Assembly: GCA_024643545.1 (NCBI GenBank)
Contig: JAHEMR010000009.1
Location: forward strand, 1-61,240
DNA: 61,240 bases
Reading direction: 5' to 3'
Source: Crocinitomicaceae bacterium
GTDB lineage: Bacteria > Bacteroidota > Bacteroidia > Flavobacteriales_D > Crocinitomicaceae
Part shown: one piece after another, positions 1 to 8,038 of the stretch
Layout of the letters: each line of letters starts with the position of its first letter
Position numbering within the stretch: the first letter of the stretch is position 1
Notes under the pieces: model-generated
Seen by the model: the letters and a program-made list of their open reading frames with translations, nothing else
Database searches by the model: none
What the model was told of the DNA's origin: nothing
Translations under genes and position numbers: made by a program

Positions 1-30
1 AAATTACTTATAAATGTAAAAAAGCGGATG

Positions 31-61
31 CAAAGGTAACAAACTTTTGAAATTCCACAAA
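31..61 (-). promoter_or_regulatory. Bacteroidota-type promoter pointing out of the left edge
   Basis: Read on the minus strand, TTTG (58-61) is followed after exactly 19 nt by TACCTTTG (31-38), which fits the Bacteroidota TTTG-N19-TAnnTTTG promoter. It lies beyond the 3' end of xerD and points leftward, so it should drive a gene that starts outside the window. No ATG on this strand is visible between the box and the edge. Confidence 0.6.
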
Positions 62-114
62 CGATTTTACGAATATTCCCAAAAAAAACTTTTGACCCTT
101 GTTTTTTGTTGGAA

Positions 115-1020
115 TTAGGCCTTGGCATTTCGTGGGTGATAGGACAAAATCGCATCCCTCAAGAAGCGTTGATCGAGGTGTGTGTAGATCTCCGTTGTTG
201 TGATGGATTCGTGTCCCAACATCTCCTGAATCGCCCGTAAATTGGCGCCTCCTTCAATCAGATGTGTCGCAAAACTGTGTCGAAAGGTATGTGGTGAAAT
301 GTTCTTTTTAAGTCCGATGCTTTCTGCTAAATTTTTGATGATTGTAAAGACCATCACACGGGTCAATTGTGCGCCTCTGCGGTTCAGAAAAACGATGTTT
401 TCACTTCCTTTTTGGATGTTCAAATGGTTACGGATGTGTTGCTGATAAATCTCAATTTCTTTCTGAACTTGTGGACTCACAGGTACCAAACGTTCTTTGT
501 TTCCTTTTCCAATCACCCGGATAAATCCTTCTTCGAAAAACAAATCAGAGAAACGCAGTCCAACGAGTTCACTCACGCGCAAGCCACAACTGTACAAGGT
601 TTCCAGCATGGCTCGATTTCGGTGTCCTTCATTTTTACTCAAATCAATTGCTGCGAGTAAGGCATCGATTTCTTCAATGGTCAACACTTCGGGAAGTTTG
701 CGTCCAAGTTTGGGTTGTTCGAGCAGTTCACTCGGATCTACTTTGACCAAGTTTTCAAGGATTAAAAATCCGTAAAATTGTTTGATGCCAGAAATGATCC
801 GCGCTTGACTTCGTGCACTTAATCCAAGGTCGAAAAGCGTGGAAAGAAACTGTTTGAGGTCCTCGTAGTCCAGTTGATCCGCCGTCTTTCTAATGCCAGC
901 AGCAAAGTCCTTTAGTTTATCGACATCGTTTTGATACGCTAGGATGGAATTCTCCGCCAAACCCTTTTCGATTTTCAGGTATGAAACAAAATCCTTAATA
1001 TAGCGTTCCCAATTCGACAT
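115..1020 (-). CDS. xerD: Tyrosine recombinase XerD
   Basis: Site-specific recombinase that resolves chromosome dimers at dif together with XerC. The 301-residue protein has an N-terminal SAM-like core-binding domain (about 1-95) and a C-terminal catalytic domain. All six active-site residues are visible: R148 (CGLRVSEL), K172 (GKGNKERL), H244 and R247 (HTFRHSF), H270 (LGHESI) and the nucleophile Y279 (IYTHLD); the numbering equals that of E. coli XerD. The N-terminus aligns with the family, so the start is credible even though it lies only 2 nt from the divergent aroQ start. A TAnnTTTG box inside aroQ could be its promoter. XerC is the alternative, but Bacteroidota genes beside aroQ are usually called xerD. 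Confidence 0.93.
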   Translation of the reverse strand: MSNWERYIKDFVSYLKIEKGLAENSILAYQNDVDKLKDFAAGIRKTADQLDYEDLKQFLSTLFDLGLSARSQARIISGIKQFYGFLILENLVKVDPSELLEQPKLGRKLPEVLTIEEIDALLAAIDLSKNEGHRNRAMLETLYSCGLRVSELVGLRFSDLFFEEGFIRVIGKGNKERLVPVSPQVQKEIEIYQQHIRNHLNIQKGSENIVFLNRRGAQLTRVMVFTIIKNLAESIGLKKNISPHTFRHSFATHLIEGGANLRAIQEMLGHESITTTEIYTHLDQRFLRDAILSYHPRNAKA

Positions 1021-1022
1021 CT

Positions 1023-1430
1023 ATGAAAATTCTGATTGTAAACGGTCCAAATTTAAACTTACTCGGTTCCCGTGAAACACAAATATATGGGAATGTTTCG
1101 TTCGAAGACTTTCTAAACGAGTTGAAATCAAAATCGACTGCAGAAATCAGTTATGTTCAAACGAATGTGGAAGGGGAAATCATCAACATTCTTCAGAATG
1201 CAAAAGTAGATGGCATCATTCTCAATGCCGGTGGATACACGCACACCAGCGTAGCCATTCGCGATTGTATTTCCGCAATTTCCACTCCTGTAGTGGAAGT
1301 GCACATTTCCAACATTAGCGCACGCGAATCTTTCCGCCATGAGTCGATGTTAAGTCCAGTTTGTGCAGGCTGCATCTTCGGTTTCGGTATGAAGGGATAT
1401 GAGTTGGCGCTGGGGTATTTTGCTGCTTAG
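1023..1430 (+). CDS. aroQ: Type II 3-dehydroquinate dehydratase
   Basis: Third step of the shikimate pathway: dehydrates 3-dehydroquinate to 3-dehydroshikimate in the cytoplasm. At 135 residues it is slightly shorter than the usual 140-150. Visible family motifs: NGPNLNLLG at 7-15, R17, the catalytic Y22 (QIYG), the LNAGGYTHTSVAIRD loop at 68-81, H94 in VEVHISN, and the arginine in ARESFRHES. The start is fixed by the universal MKILIVNGPN opening. It is divergent from xerD with 2 nt between the start codons, so any promoter must lie inside xerD; I found no clear -7 box there. A weak hairpin follows the stop. Confidence 0.95.
   Translation: MKILIVNGPNLNLLGSRETQIYGNVSFEDFLNELKSKSTAEISYVQTNVEGEIINILQNAKVDGIILNAGGYTHTSVAIRDCISAISTPVVEVHISNISARESFRHESMLSPVCAGCIFGFGMKGYELALGYFAA
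1048..1055 (-). promoter_or_regulatory. Possible xerD -7 box inside aroQ
   Basis: On the minus strand this reads TAAATTTG, matching TAnnTTTG, and ends 28 nt before the xerD start. It falls in the codons of the conserved NLNL motif of aroQ, so the match may be coincidental. The nearest TTTG is 24 nt upstream, wider than the ideal spacing. Confidence 0.35.
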
Positions 1431-1477
1431 TGGAAATTCAAAGTTGATTTTGCTTTTCAGTGAAACGTTAGAAAAAT

Positions 1478-1495
1478 AGAGCCAATTAGGCTTTT
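1478..1495 (+). terminator. Weak hairpin after aroQ
   Basis: AGAGCC, a 5-nt loop and GGCTTT (one G-T pair) run into a short T-rich stretch between the convergent aroQ and response-regulator stops. The stem is short, so this is only a candidate terminator. Confidence 0.3.
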
Positions 1496-1517
1496 AGTTC
1501 TAGATTTTTACTGACTA

Positions 1518-2282
1518 TTATTCGACTGGCGGATAGTTGAGTCCACTGAGGCGAGCTAGTCTTCTTTTTTGAGATTCGAGTTCTTGATTTTGAAGTTCTG
1601 TATGAATTTGTTGGTTGCTGCGTGGTTTATATAATCCGTACAGAATTGCCACCCGAATAAGTTCGTTTCCACTACTGACATCAAACTTTTTCATGAGTTG
1701 GGTACGCATTCGATCGATGTTCTTTTTAGAGGTCGCCATTTGATCGCTGATTTGCATACTTGTGAAACCATCACAGATGAGATGCAGTAATTTTAGTTGG
1801 CGTTCGCTTAGTTCAAAAGGCGCTGTCGGTATGGATGGATTGGGCTTAGAATCCAGCAGTTCTCTTGCCTGTTGACTCATTGCATTGTCAAAACGGCCGT
1901 TCTGGTGAACTTGTTCAATTGCTTGTTGCATCTCATCAATCGAACATTCTTTCAATAAGTACGCATCCGCTCCAGCATGGAGCATTTCTGCGGCAACAGA
2001 ATGATCAGCATGCATGGTGAGAACAATGATCTTTGGCTTGAAGGCGAATTCTTGAAGTGCTTTAATCGTTTGCCAGCCGTTCATGATGGGCATTTCCAAA
2101 TCGAGCAAAACGACATCTATTTGATGTAGCGCAAGTCCTTCTAGAAATTGTTTGCCATCTGCTGCATCAAACACAACTTTTACAGTTGGTAAGTCGGATA
2201 ACATTTTACACAATGCTTTTCTTACCACATGATGATCGTCTACAAGCGCTAATCTGATTTTTTTTACTCGTTTAGATTTCAT
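1518..2282 (-). CDS. NarL/FixJ-type response regulator
   Basis: DNA-binding output of the two-component system encoded just upstream. The receiver domain (about 9-125) has the acidic pair D15/D16, phosphoacceptor D61 in VLLDLEMP, a T/S position in VLTM and K111 in LLKE. A LuxR-type helix-turn-helix follows at about 155-215 (ELSERQLKLLHLICDG). The last 35 residues are a Q/E/R-rich tail, probably helical, that extends beyond the usual NarL end. Its start overlaps the kinase stop by 11 nt, so translation is probably coupled. It is the last gene of a four-gene operon; targets are unknown, but the adjacent receptor operon is a candidate. Confidence 0.9.
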   Translation of the reverse strand: MKSKRVKKIRLALVDDHHVVRKALCKMLSDLPTVKVVFDAADGKQFLEGLALHQIDVVLLDLEMPIMNGWQTIKALQEFAFKPKIIVLTMHADHSVAAEMLHAGADAYLLKECSIDEMQQAIEQVHQNGRFDNAMSQQARELLDSKPNPSIPTAPFELSERQLKLLHLICDGFTSMQISDQMATSKKNIDRMRTQLMKKFDVSSGNELIRVAILYGLYKPRSNQQIHTELQNQELESQKRRLARLSGLNYPPVE

Positions 2283-3111
2283 TTGCCTTTTCTAATTTTA
2301 TGTCTAAATCTAATGGACTAACAATTGTTGTTTGCGCAAAATTGTCATGGATATCATATTGAATAGCTGCACCAATAATTGTTAAACGATACCGAATATT
2401 TTCTAATCCGAAAGTATCTGAAGAGTTCACCAAATTCTCATATTCCAAATGTGTGAGTCCCTTGCCATCATGCCTTAATTGCAATATCAGTTCATTTGAA
2501 ATACTCCATGATAACTTCATATGAATTTGCTTCGCATTGCTGTGCTTTAGTAAATTAGTAAGTAATTCGCTTGCGATAAAAAAGTTGTGGGTCATGACTG
2601 GTTCAGGAAGTTGCAAGTCATCATTCAATGCTGATTCAAAATGGAAGTGTTCGATTAGGTTCGTTGTTTTTTGCTGCGCCATACGTTCCAAGGCATTGGA
2701 TAAGCCAAATTTCAGTAAATAATGCGGCATGAGATCTTTGGTAATGGAACGCATTTGATCAATACTTTCTTGTAAATATACGCTGGCATCCGTGAGTGAA
2801 AGCTTATCAAACTCTCCTTTTTCTCCCTTGCGTTTGACAAGTGAAATTTGCTTTTGGACAATGGACAATAAGCCACCTACCTCATCATGAAGTTTTCTAG
2901 CAATTTCAGTACGTTCATTTTCTTGGGTTTTTAAAACCACGCCAATCCTTTCTAGTTCCTTCTTTTTTAGGGTCTCTTGAAGCAAGTCTTCACTTAATTC
3001 GAGAATGCGTCTGTTTTTGTTCGAAAGCATCACAATTCCAAGTGCCATACCGAGTGAAAACAGCATGCTCAAAATGATGATTAGTGCGAGTTTACTTTCT
3101 TCAATGAGCAT
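2272..3111 (-). CDS. Small membrane histidine kinase, HisKA_3 type
   Basis: Sensor kinase of the NarX/DegS type. I place the start at 3111 (MLIEESKLAL), giving 279 residues with one N-terminal membrane helix, a coiled-coil linker, the HisKA_3 phosphoacceptor box ARKLHDEVGG, and an HATPase_c domain with N-box SELLTNLLKHS, then HDGKGL and GLENIRYRL. The usual DNG/DDG of the G1 box reads HDG here. An upstream in-frame start would run through the preceding gene and add a Cys-rich leader, so I reject it. There is no periplasmic or PAS sensing domain; sensing may come from the two membrane proteins encoded immediately upstream. It overlaps both neighbours by 11 nt. Confidence 0.88.
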   Translation of the reverse strand: MLIEESKLALIIILSMLFSLGMALGIVMLSNKNRRILELSEDLLQETLKKKELERIGVVLKTQENERTEIARKLHDEVGGLLSIVQKQISLVKRKGEKGEFDKLSLTDASVYLQESIDQMRSITKDLMPHYLLKFGLSNALERMAQQKTTNLIEHFHFESALNDDLQLPEPVMTHNFFIASELLTNLLKHSNAKQIHMKLSWSISNELILQLRHDGKGLTHLEYENLVNSSDTFGLENIRYRLTIIGAAIQYDIHDNFAQTTIVSPLDLDIKLEKANEI

Positions 3112-3730
3112 TTTTGCTTCGTAGATTGGTGTACAAATGAATGGAAAGTAGCAGCAAAAACAGCAACACAACACTTAAAAAAAATGGATAAACCTGATCC
3201 ATTAAGGCTTCACTTTTACGTAAAAAATCCAGATTTGCAATATAAAAAAAGATGGTCACATGATAAACAAGGAGCAATTGGTTCATTCTCAGATCGGATT
3301 TTGACCTGGTTGATTTAAAACTAATAAATAACAAAAGCACTGTAGCAAGACTCTGATAGGTCATGTTGATATAGAATGAATTGAAGTCAAGTGTGCCATG
3401 CGCGCAAACTTCTGCGATAAAAACGACCGAAGTGAGAAGATACAGCCCGCGCCAAATACTCGTTTTCCAATTCAAATAAAGCTGTGCGTATTTGATGAAA
3501 ATAATCGTCTCGATAAATGTCGAAACAACAAACAGGGGCAAGGTGCTCATTAAGTCCCAGAACATGACAATAGTAGCTATGAAATCAGTCAGGAAATGAG
3601 TTAATAACCAAAAGAACAAAAGCAACATTTTGCTTTCCTTTTTCTTACGGTAATTAAGGTGAAATAAGGTTATGGGCGGGAGCTCGGAAAGCAGTAAAAC
3701 AGCGATGAAAATGTAATATTTGAGCTCCAT
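3101..3730 (-). CDS. Multi-pass membrane protein, second of two paralogs
   Basis: A 209-residue protein made almost entirely of hydrophobic helices (about six or seven) with short charged loops. I do not recognise the family. Its C-terminal half aligns by eye with the product of the gene immediately upstream: both carry LLLV(Y/F)HV(T/S)(I/V)FF(Y/F)xxNLxFL followed by a YP-containing last helix. The start overlaps the upstream stop as TAATG, and its stop overlaps the kinase start by 11 nt, so it is probably translated with the kinase. The likely role, by context only, is a membrane sensor or regulator for the kinase. Confidence 0.8.
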   Translation of the reverse strand: MELKYYIFIAVLLLSELPPITLFHLNYRKKKESKMLLLFFWLLTHFLTDFIATIVMFWDLMSTLPLFVVSTFIETIIFIKYAQLYLNWKTSIWRGLYLLTSVVFIAEVCAHGTLDFNSFYINMTYQSLATVLLLFISFKSTRSKSDLRMNQLLLVYHVTIFFYIANLDFLRKSEALMDQVYPFFLSVVLLFLLLLSIHLYTNLRSKNAH

Positions 3731-4353
3731 TAGACTTGTTCTTGACAGTGTACGTATTGTTTTCTAAAATAGAGAATACTTAAAAGATCAAAGACAACAT
3801 AAGTTAGCCAAAATATTGGGTAGATATATGCCGCCAAATTGTAGCTAGTGGTGAGAAAAGAAAGGTTTAGCATAAAAAAGAACACTGAAACATGGAATAC
3901 CAAAAGAAGGTTAATGAAATACTGGAGTGGTTGATTTATTTTTTCTCGAGTAATTAACCAAATGAGCAGAGCAGATACAAATGCATAATAAAATACATGG
4001 GTGACATACATGACATTGTAATAGTGTTTCAGAAAATAAAATTCGACCACGAAAATGGACAATGGAATCATGAATAAGAACTTAGCAAACCAATGTTTTT
4101 TTGAAAGCAGCAAGAGAAAGAAGTAATACATGAGGAAGCCCTCTAAAAGGACCGAAAAACTATAGAGGTATTCGGTTTTCCAACCCATGTAAACACGTAA
4201 ATTATAAGGGAATAATACCGATAAAAAACGCGAACCAAACCACAACACCAACGGACCTATTTGACGATTTTTTGATTTCAAAAAATAACGTAAACAAGCC
4301 ACAAATGTTAAGGCGTCAAATATGATCATTCCGAAAAGAAAGAAATTAGACAT
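3730..4353 (-). CDS. Multi-pass membrane protein, first of two paralogs
   Basis: A 207-residue polytopic membrane protein, first gene of the four-gene operon. It has about seven hydrophobic segments; the fifth and sixth (LLLVFHVSVFFF, then the YPIFWLTYVVF helix) match those of the next gene, indicating a tandem duplication followed by divergence. The family is unknown to me. It has no signal peptide or catalytic motif. The next gene begins in the TAATG overlap. A 16-bp perfect palindrome lies 109 nt upstream of the start and could be an operator. Confidence 0.78.
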   Translation of the reverse strand: MSNFFLFGMIIFDALTFVACLRYFLKSKNRQIGPLVLWFGSRFLSVLFPYNLRVYMGWKTEYLYSFSVLLEGFLMYYFFLLLLSKKHWFAKFLFMIPLSIFVVEFYFLKHYYNVMYVTHVFYYAFVSALLIWLITREKINQPLQYFINLLLVFHVSVFFFMLNLSFLTTSYNLAAYIYPIFWLTYVVFDLLSILYFRKQYVHCQEQV

Positions 4354-4461
4354 TAGTTTGGGCTAATAAAGGTTTGGACTAGAAAAATACATGCTCTAAA
4401 TTATTCAATTTCCACCGATTTTATGGCATCCTCTTCCTTATTGGTACGAATTCAAGAAAGA

Positions 4462-4477
4462 ATAGAACATGTTCTAT
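4462..4477. promoter_or_regulatory. 16-bp perfect palindrome upstream of the kinase operon
   Basis: ATAGAACATGTTCTAT is a perfect palindrome in the 279-nt gap 4354-4632. Its first 12 bases recur exactly at 7951-7962, upstream of the DUF4249/receptor operon and in the same orientation relative to the genes. This suggests a shared operator, perhaps bound by the adjacent response regulator (inference). The gap otherwise holds the DUF4249 fragment and no gene I can support. Confidence 0.5.
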
Positions 4478-4556
4478 ATTTAGACTTTATTAAGAAGGGA
4501 TATATATTGAGTTCCAATGCTATCAAGTTATTTTTAAATCTGTTAAATATGCTTAA

Positions 4557-4620
4557 TTCGATCCTTCAAATTCAGGATTCACCTTCATTTCTTTGACGCA
4601 AGATCCTAGGAGGAATAAAA
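4557..4620 (-). repeat. Truncated copy of the DUF4249 gene's 5' end
   Basis: This stretch matches 7794-7857 at 62 of 64 positions (differences at 4562 and 4597). It corresponds to residues 8-29 of the DUF4249 lipoprotein, including the LGSC lipobox, but has no start codon and runs into TAA just after the match. It begins 13 nt beyond the receptor stop, in the same orientation. It is either the remnant of a second DUF4249 gene or a recombination scar. Confidence 0.85.
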
Positions 4621-4632
4621 TATTTAGATTTT

Positions 4633-6990
4633 TTATTCCTGATTTTTAAACCGAAACTGATAATTAAATGCCGGAATGAATGGAAATACAGTTAATTGGT
4701 GTAAGGTCACTGCTCCTTGGTCATTTTTATCGTAGAATAGGTAAAATGGATTCATTTGATTGTATACATTGTAGATGCTGAAACTCCAGATTCGTTCTCC
4801 TTTTGCCATTTCTTTGATGAATAGAATGCTGACATCCAAACGGTGATATGCGGGCATTCGGTATCCGTTTTTCGCCGTGTAAATTTGTGCTTGTCCTAGA
4901 TTGTACATGATGCCATCATTGATCCCACTGTTCACAATGTCTATTTGGTCATAGTATCCTTGACTCAAGGTAAGTGCATTTCCTGTTGAAAAAACCCAAG
5001 ACGTGGTTAATTGAACGTGCTTTGTGAATTCGTGGTTGACAATCACGGAAATATTGTGACGTCGGTCGTATTTAAAGGGATACTCTTGTCCACCATTCAT
5101 GCTGTCGAATTGTCGAATATTTTTGGACCATGTATAGGAAATCCATCCAGTGGTTTTTCCAGTGGACTTCTCGAGCATTATCTCAAATCCATACACTTTT
5201 CCCCTTCCATTTTTTTCTAATTTGGATTCCAGTGCACTTGTGGAATAAAAAGAAATGCCTTCTTTGAAGTCCAATAAATTCTGAAGATCCTTGTAAAATC
5301 CTTCAATGGTTAATACGAAAGGAACCTTACCTACACGCATGTCTGAACGATAACTCAAGTTCGCTTGCAAGGCTTGTTCCGGACGAAAGTTCTTTGTGGC
5401 TGGCAACCATAAATCCGTGGGTAATGACGATCCTGAATACGAAACATAGTGCAAGTTTTGTTGCATGCGTGAGAATCCAAGTTGTAGCATGCCTAATTCA
5501 GCCAGGTCATATTTCAACGAAATGCGCGGTTCGGGTTCGATGAAAGTAGTGTCTTCCACAAAGTACACATTAAGTGCTGATCCAATTTGCAGACTCAAAT
5601 CTTTGCTTAAATCCCAATAAAACTCTCCGAAAATGGCTTGTTCAAAGGATAGCACCTGCGATTTCAATTCAATCGTAGCTGTTTGATTTTCTGAACGCAG
5701 GTTTCCTGGTCTGAAATAATGAAAGGTACTATTCAATCCGAATTCGAATCGTTTGCTTTCGTCAATCAGTAAATTAAAACGTGCCTTTGCCAAAACATCA
5801 TTCACCTTCGAACTAAACTGAAACACGTTTTTATTGGGTGCAGCTCCTGAAGACGGTGAAAAAAGTGCTTGTATTTTCGTGGAATAATAGAAATTAGTAC
5901 TTCCAACAGTAAGATTTGCCATGAGTTTTGAGGAAAGCGCTTTTGCGTAGTTCACACCAAGTACTCGATTTCCCCAAGTGTTGTTGTAGGAATAGCTCGA
6001 GGTTCCATCGTTCACTGATTTTTCTTTCCCACGGACAAAAATTCGGTCCCTTCCGTCGTAATAAAACATGCTGACCAATGCTTTGTTAGCGCAGCGTTTC
6101 ACGAGTTTCATATTCGCATCATAAAAAGTGTAACCTGATGTTGCGTTTCCACCGGAATCCAAACGCGCCAACATGCGGATCAACAGATCAAAATTGAAAC
6201 GGCGAATGGAAATTAAGTAGGTCCATGAACTGTCCTTTTTAAATGGACCATCCATTTGAAACTTTGTCGTAAGTAAGCCCACGCTCATTTCACTTTTTGT
6301 CTCGAAGCGATTCCCGTTACGCATGTGAATGTCCACAACGGAGGACAAGCGTCCGTTATAACGTGCAGGAAAATTTCCTTTATGCAATTGAACCGAACCA
6401 ATCATGTTTGGATCAAAAGTGGAAACGAATCCACCGATGTGACTGACATAATAAAGCGGAACTTGATCGAGTAAAAATAAATTCTGGTCAGGACTTCCGC
6501 CACGTACATACAAGGCACTCGAACCTTCGCCACCGCTAGCGACACCAGGCATGAACTGAAATGCTTTAATGACATCTGCCTCACCTCCAAGCATCGGAAT
6601 TTTTCGTGCTAAAGCCAGGGGTAAGTTCAAACTACTCAAATTATCCTTTGGCGCTTTTACCGTGATTTCTCTCACCACTTTTGTTCTAGGCGAAAGTATG
6701 ATTTCATAGTAATCCTGATTGGGAACCAGCGCCAGTTCTTTTGTTTGATAACCAAGAGCGACAAAACGCAACAGAAGTCCTTCCGTTCGTTCTTTTGTGT
6801 TAAATGTGAGCATAAAATGTCCGTTGGCGTCACTGAATACCGGTTCGTCATTTTTAGCATAAAGCACAGACACGCCCGAAATTGCTTCACCGCTAATCGA
6901 ATCGTTAATTTCACCTTGAATATGGATTTGTTGTGCGGAGGCAACATGAGCGATGCATCCAAAAAGAAACAGACTCAACTTATTCCACAT
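4633..6990 (-). CDS. TonB-dependent outer-membrane receptor with carboxypeptidase-like N-domain
   Basis: Imports an unknown ligand across the outer membrane using TonB energy. I start it at 6990 (MWNKLSLFLF), which gives a signal peptide ending ASAQ and 785 residues; the longer in-frame start would lie inside the DUF4249 gene. Domains: a carboxypeptidase-regulatory-like beta domain (about 22-105), a plug (about 130-235; ALYVRGGSPDQNLFLLDQVPL and the later RLSSVVDI are typical), then a large barrel. It overlaps the DUF4249 stop by 11 nt. The pairing is common in Bacteroidota, but it is not a classical SusC/SusD pair and no polysaccharide enzymes are adjacent, so the substrate cannot be named. 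No TonB, ExbB or ExbD gene is in the window. Confidence 0.9.
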   Translation of the reverse strand: MWNKLSLFLFGCIAHVASAQQIHIQGEINDSISGEAISGVSVLYAKNDEPVFSDANGHFMLTFNTKERTEGLLLRFVALGYQTKELALVPNQDYYEIILSPRTKVVREITVKAPKDNLSSLNLPLALARKIPMLGGEADVIKAFQFMPGVASGGEGSSALYVRGGSPDQNLFLLDQVPLYYVSHIGGFVSTFDPNMIGSVQLHKGNFPARYNGRLSSVVDIHMRNGNRFETKSEMSVGLLTTKFQMDGPFKKDSSWTYLISIRRFNFDLLIRMLARLDSGGNATSGYTFYDANMKLVKRCANKALVSMFYYDGRDRIFVRGKEKSVNDGTSSYSYNNTWGNRVLGVNYAKALSSKLMANLTVGSTNFYYSTKIQALFSPSSGAAPNKNVFQFSSKVNDVLAKARFNLLIDESKRFEFGLNSTFHYFRPGNLRSENQTATIELKSQVLSFEQAIFGEFYWDLSKDLSLQIGSALNVYFVEDTTFIEPEPRISLKYDLAELGMLQLGFSRMQQNLHYVSYSGSSLPTDLWLPATKNFRPEQALQANLSYRSDMRVGKVPFVLTIEGFYKDLQNLLDFKEGISFYSTSALESKLEKNGRGKVYGFEIMLEKSTGKTTGWISYTWSKNIRQFDSMNGGQEYPFKYDRRHNISVIVNHEFTKHVQLTTSWVFSTGNALTLSQGYYDQIDIVNSGINDGIMYNLGQAQIYTAKNGYRMPAYHRLDVSILFIKEMAKGERIWSFSIYNVYNQMNPFYLFYDKNDQGAVTLHQLTVFPFIPAFNYQFRFKNQE

Positions 6991-7879
6991 AATCGATTTT
7001 AAGGTTTGTTTGACTATAGCCAGCAAAAATGCCATATCCACTAATGACGTTGGAATACATCGTGACCGGATCCCCGTAAAATAAAATTTGTAAGGGATCA
7101 TCAAGGACATCCACACTATTTTGATTGTAGAGATGTTTGGTCCACGATTTACGGAACAAATAATATTCTCGACTGCCGCTTTTGATTAATCGGTGGTAGT
7201 TTTCATCATGGAAAAGGGTACCAAAGGGACTCATGGAAACCGATCCTCCTTTGCAGAGCAGGAACGTTTTTTCTTGACCATTGAAGAGCACATCCGAACA
7301 ATAGTAATTTCGTGGGTTATAACTCAAATCGCCATCCGAAAGTAGACTCGGATCCTTTTCTTGAGTCTGCTGATAAAGGAATATATTTTGTCCTAGTTCA
7401 TAATAATTTTCTTTCAGCGGATCATCTAAAAAAAACAACTTTGTTTCTGTTTCGAAGTATTTTACAATGCCATTGTCAGAAATAGGAACATCCGAAATTT
7501 TGTAGTAGGTCCCGCTTAAATTCTGAGGTAAAAACGGAATAGAAGTAGTCGCTTCTACTTTTCCAAAGCTTGCACTATTTGCCACAAGTTTGTAGGAATT
7601 TCCGGCACTTGGATAAAACACATTTTGATACCATCCTAAAGTATCGTAGAAGAAGACGCCAACTTCAAGTCCATTTTCATACAGCGTAAGTTCCACATCG
7701 TCTAAATGTGAATTTGGCTGCCCCATTGCACTTGAAGCGCTCACATGCACGCGGATAATTGAATCTGGACAAATGAGCGCATTGACAACAAGTTTCGAAC
7801 CTTCAAATTCAGGATTCACCTTCATTTCTTTGAGGCAAGATCCTAGGAGGAATAAAAATACAAGTGGAATAAATTTCAT
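6980..7879 (-). CDS. DUF4249 family lipoprotein
   Basis: A 299-residue predicted lipoprotein: the leader ends in LLGSC, so Cys16 would be lipidated. The body fits the DUF4249 family, whose members sit beside TonB-dependent receptors of this type: an N-terminal beta domain with LVVNALICPDS, then a larger domain starting near TTSIPFLPQNLSG. By analogy with other receptor-associated lipoproteins it probably binds or passes ligand to the receptor at the cell surface; this is inference. The stop overlaps the receptor start by 11 nt. A copy of ATAGAACATGTT lies 72 nt upstream of its start. Confidence 0.87.
   Translation of the reverse strand: MKFIPLVFLFLLGSCLKEMKVNPEFEGSKLVVNALICPDSIIRVHVSASSAMGQPNSHLDDVELTLYENGLEVGVFFYDTLGWYQNVFYPSAGNSYKLVANSASFGKVEATTSIPFLPQNLSGTYYKISDVPISDNGIVKYFETETKLFFLDDPLKENYYELGQNIFLYQQTQEKDPSLLSDGDLSYNPRNYYCSDVLFNGQEKTFLLCKGGSVSMSPFGTLFHDENYHRLIKSGSREYYLFRKSWTKHLYNQNSVDVLDDPLQILFYGDPVTMYSNVISGYGIFAGYSQTNLKIDYVE
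7794..7857 (-). repeat. Intact counterpart of the 4557-4620 repeat
   Basis: This is codons 8-29 of the DUF4249 lipoprotein. The near-identical copy at 4557-4620 is in direct orientation 3.2 kb away, so recombination between the two could delete the receptor gene. Confidence 0.85.
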
Positions 7880-7950
7880 GAACGGATAGCAATTAAAACC
7901 TGGTTTTCAAACGAGATTTTTTGGAGTTTATTTTGTTGAGGGTTAAAAGC

Positions 7951-7962
7951 ATAGAACATGTT
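7951..7962. promoter_or_regulatory. Second copy of the ATAGAACATGTT motif
   Basis: Exact match to the first 12 bases of the palindrome at 4462-4477, here followed by ATCA, so only the inner AACATGTT is symmetric. It lies in the 215-nt divergent gap 7880-8094, upstream of the DUF4249/receptor operon. Confidence 0.4.
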
Positions 7963-8038
7963 ATCATTTTTCACCTTTTAACTTCTTCCTCCCTTCAGTT
8001 AATTTGCGCGTTCTAGGATATGTTTTAGTTGAGCTTTA

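Noticed and set aside
115..1020. XerD as an integrase marking a mobile element
   Set aside because: It has housekeeping XerD numbering and lies beside aroQ. No attachment sites, relaxase or cargo genes are next to it.
3112..3174. Longer kinase start with a Cys-rich leader
   Set aside because: It would read through the end of the preceding membrane gene in another frame. The ATG at 3111 starts directly before the helix and gives the 11-nt overlap seen elsewhere.
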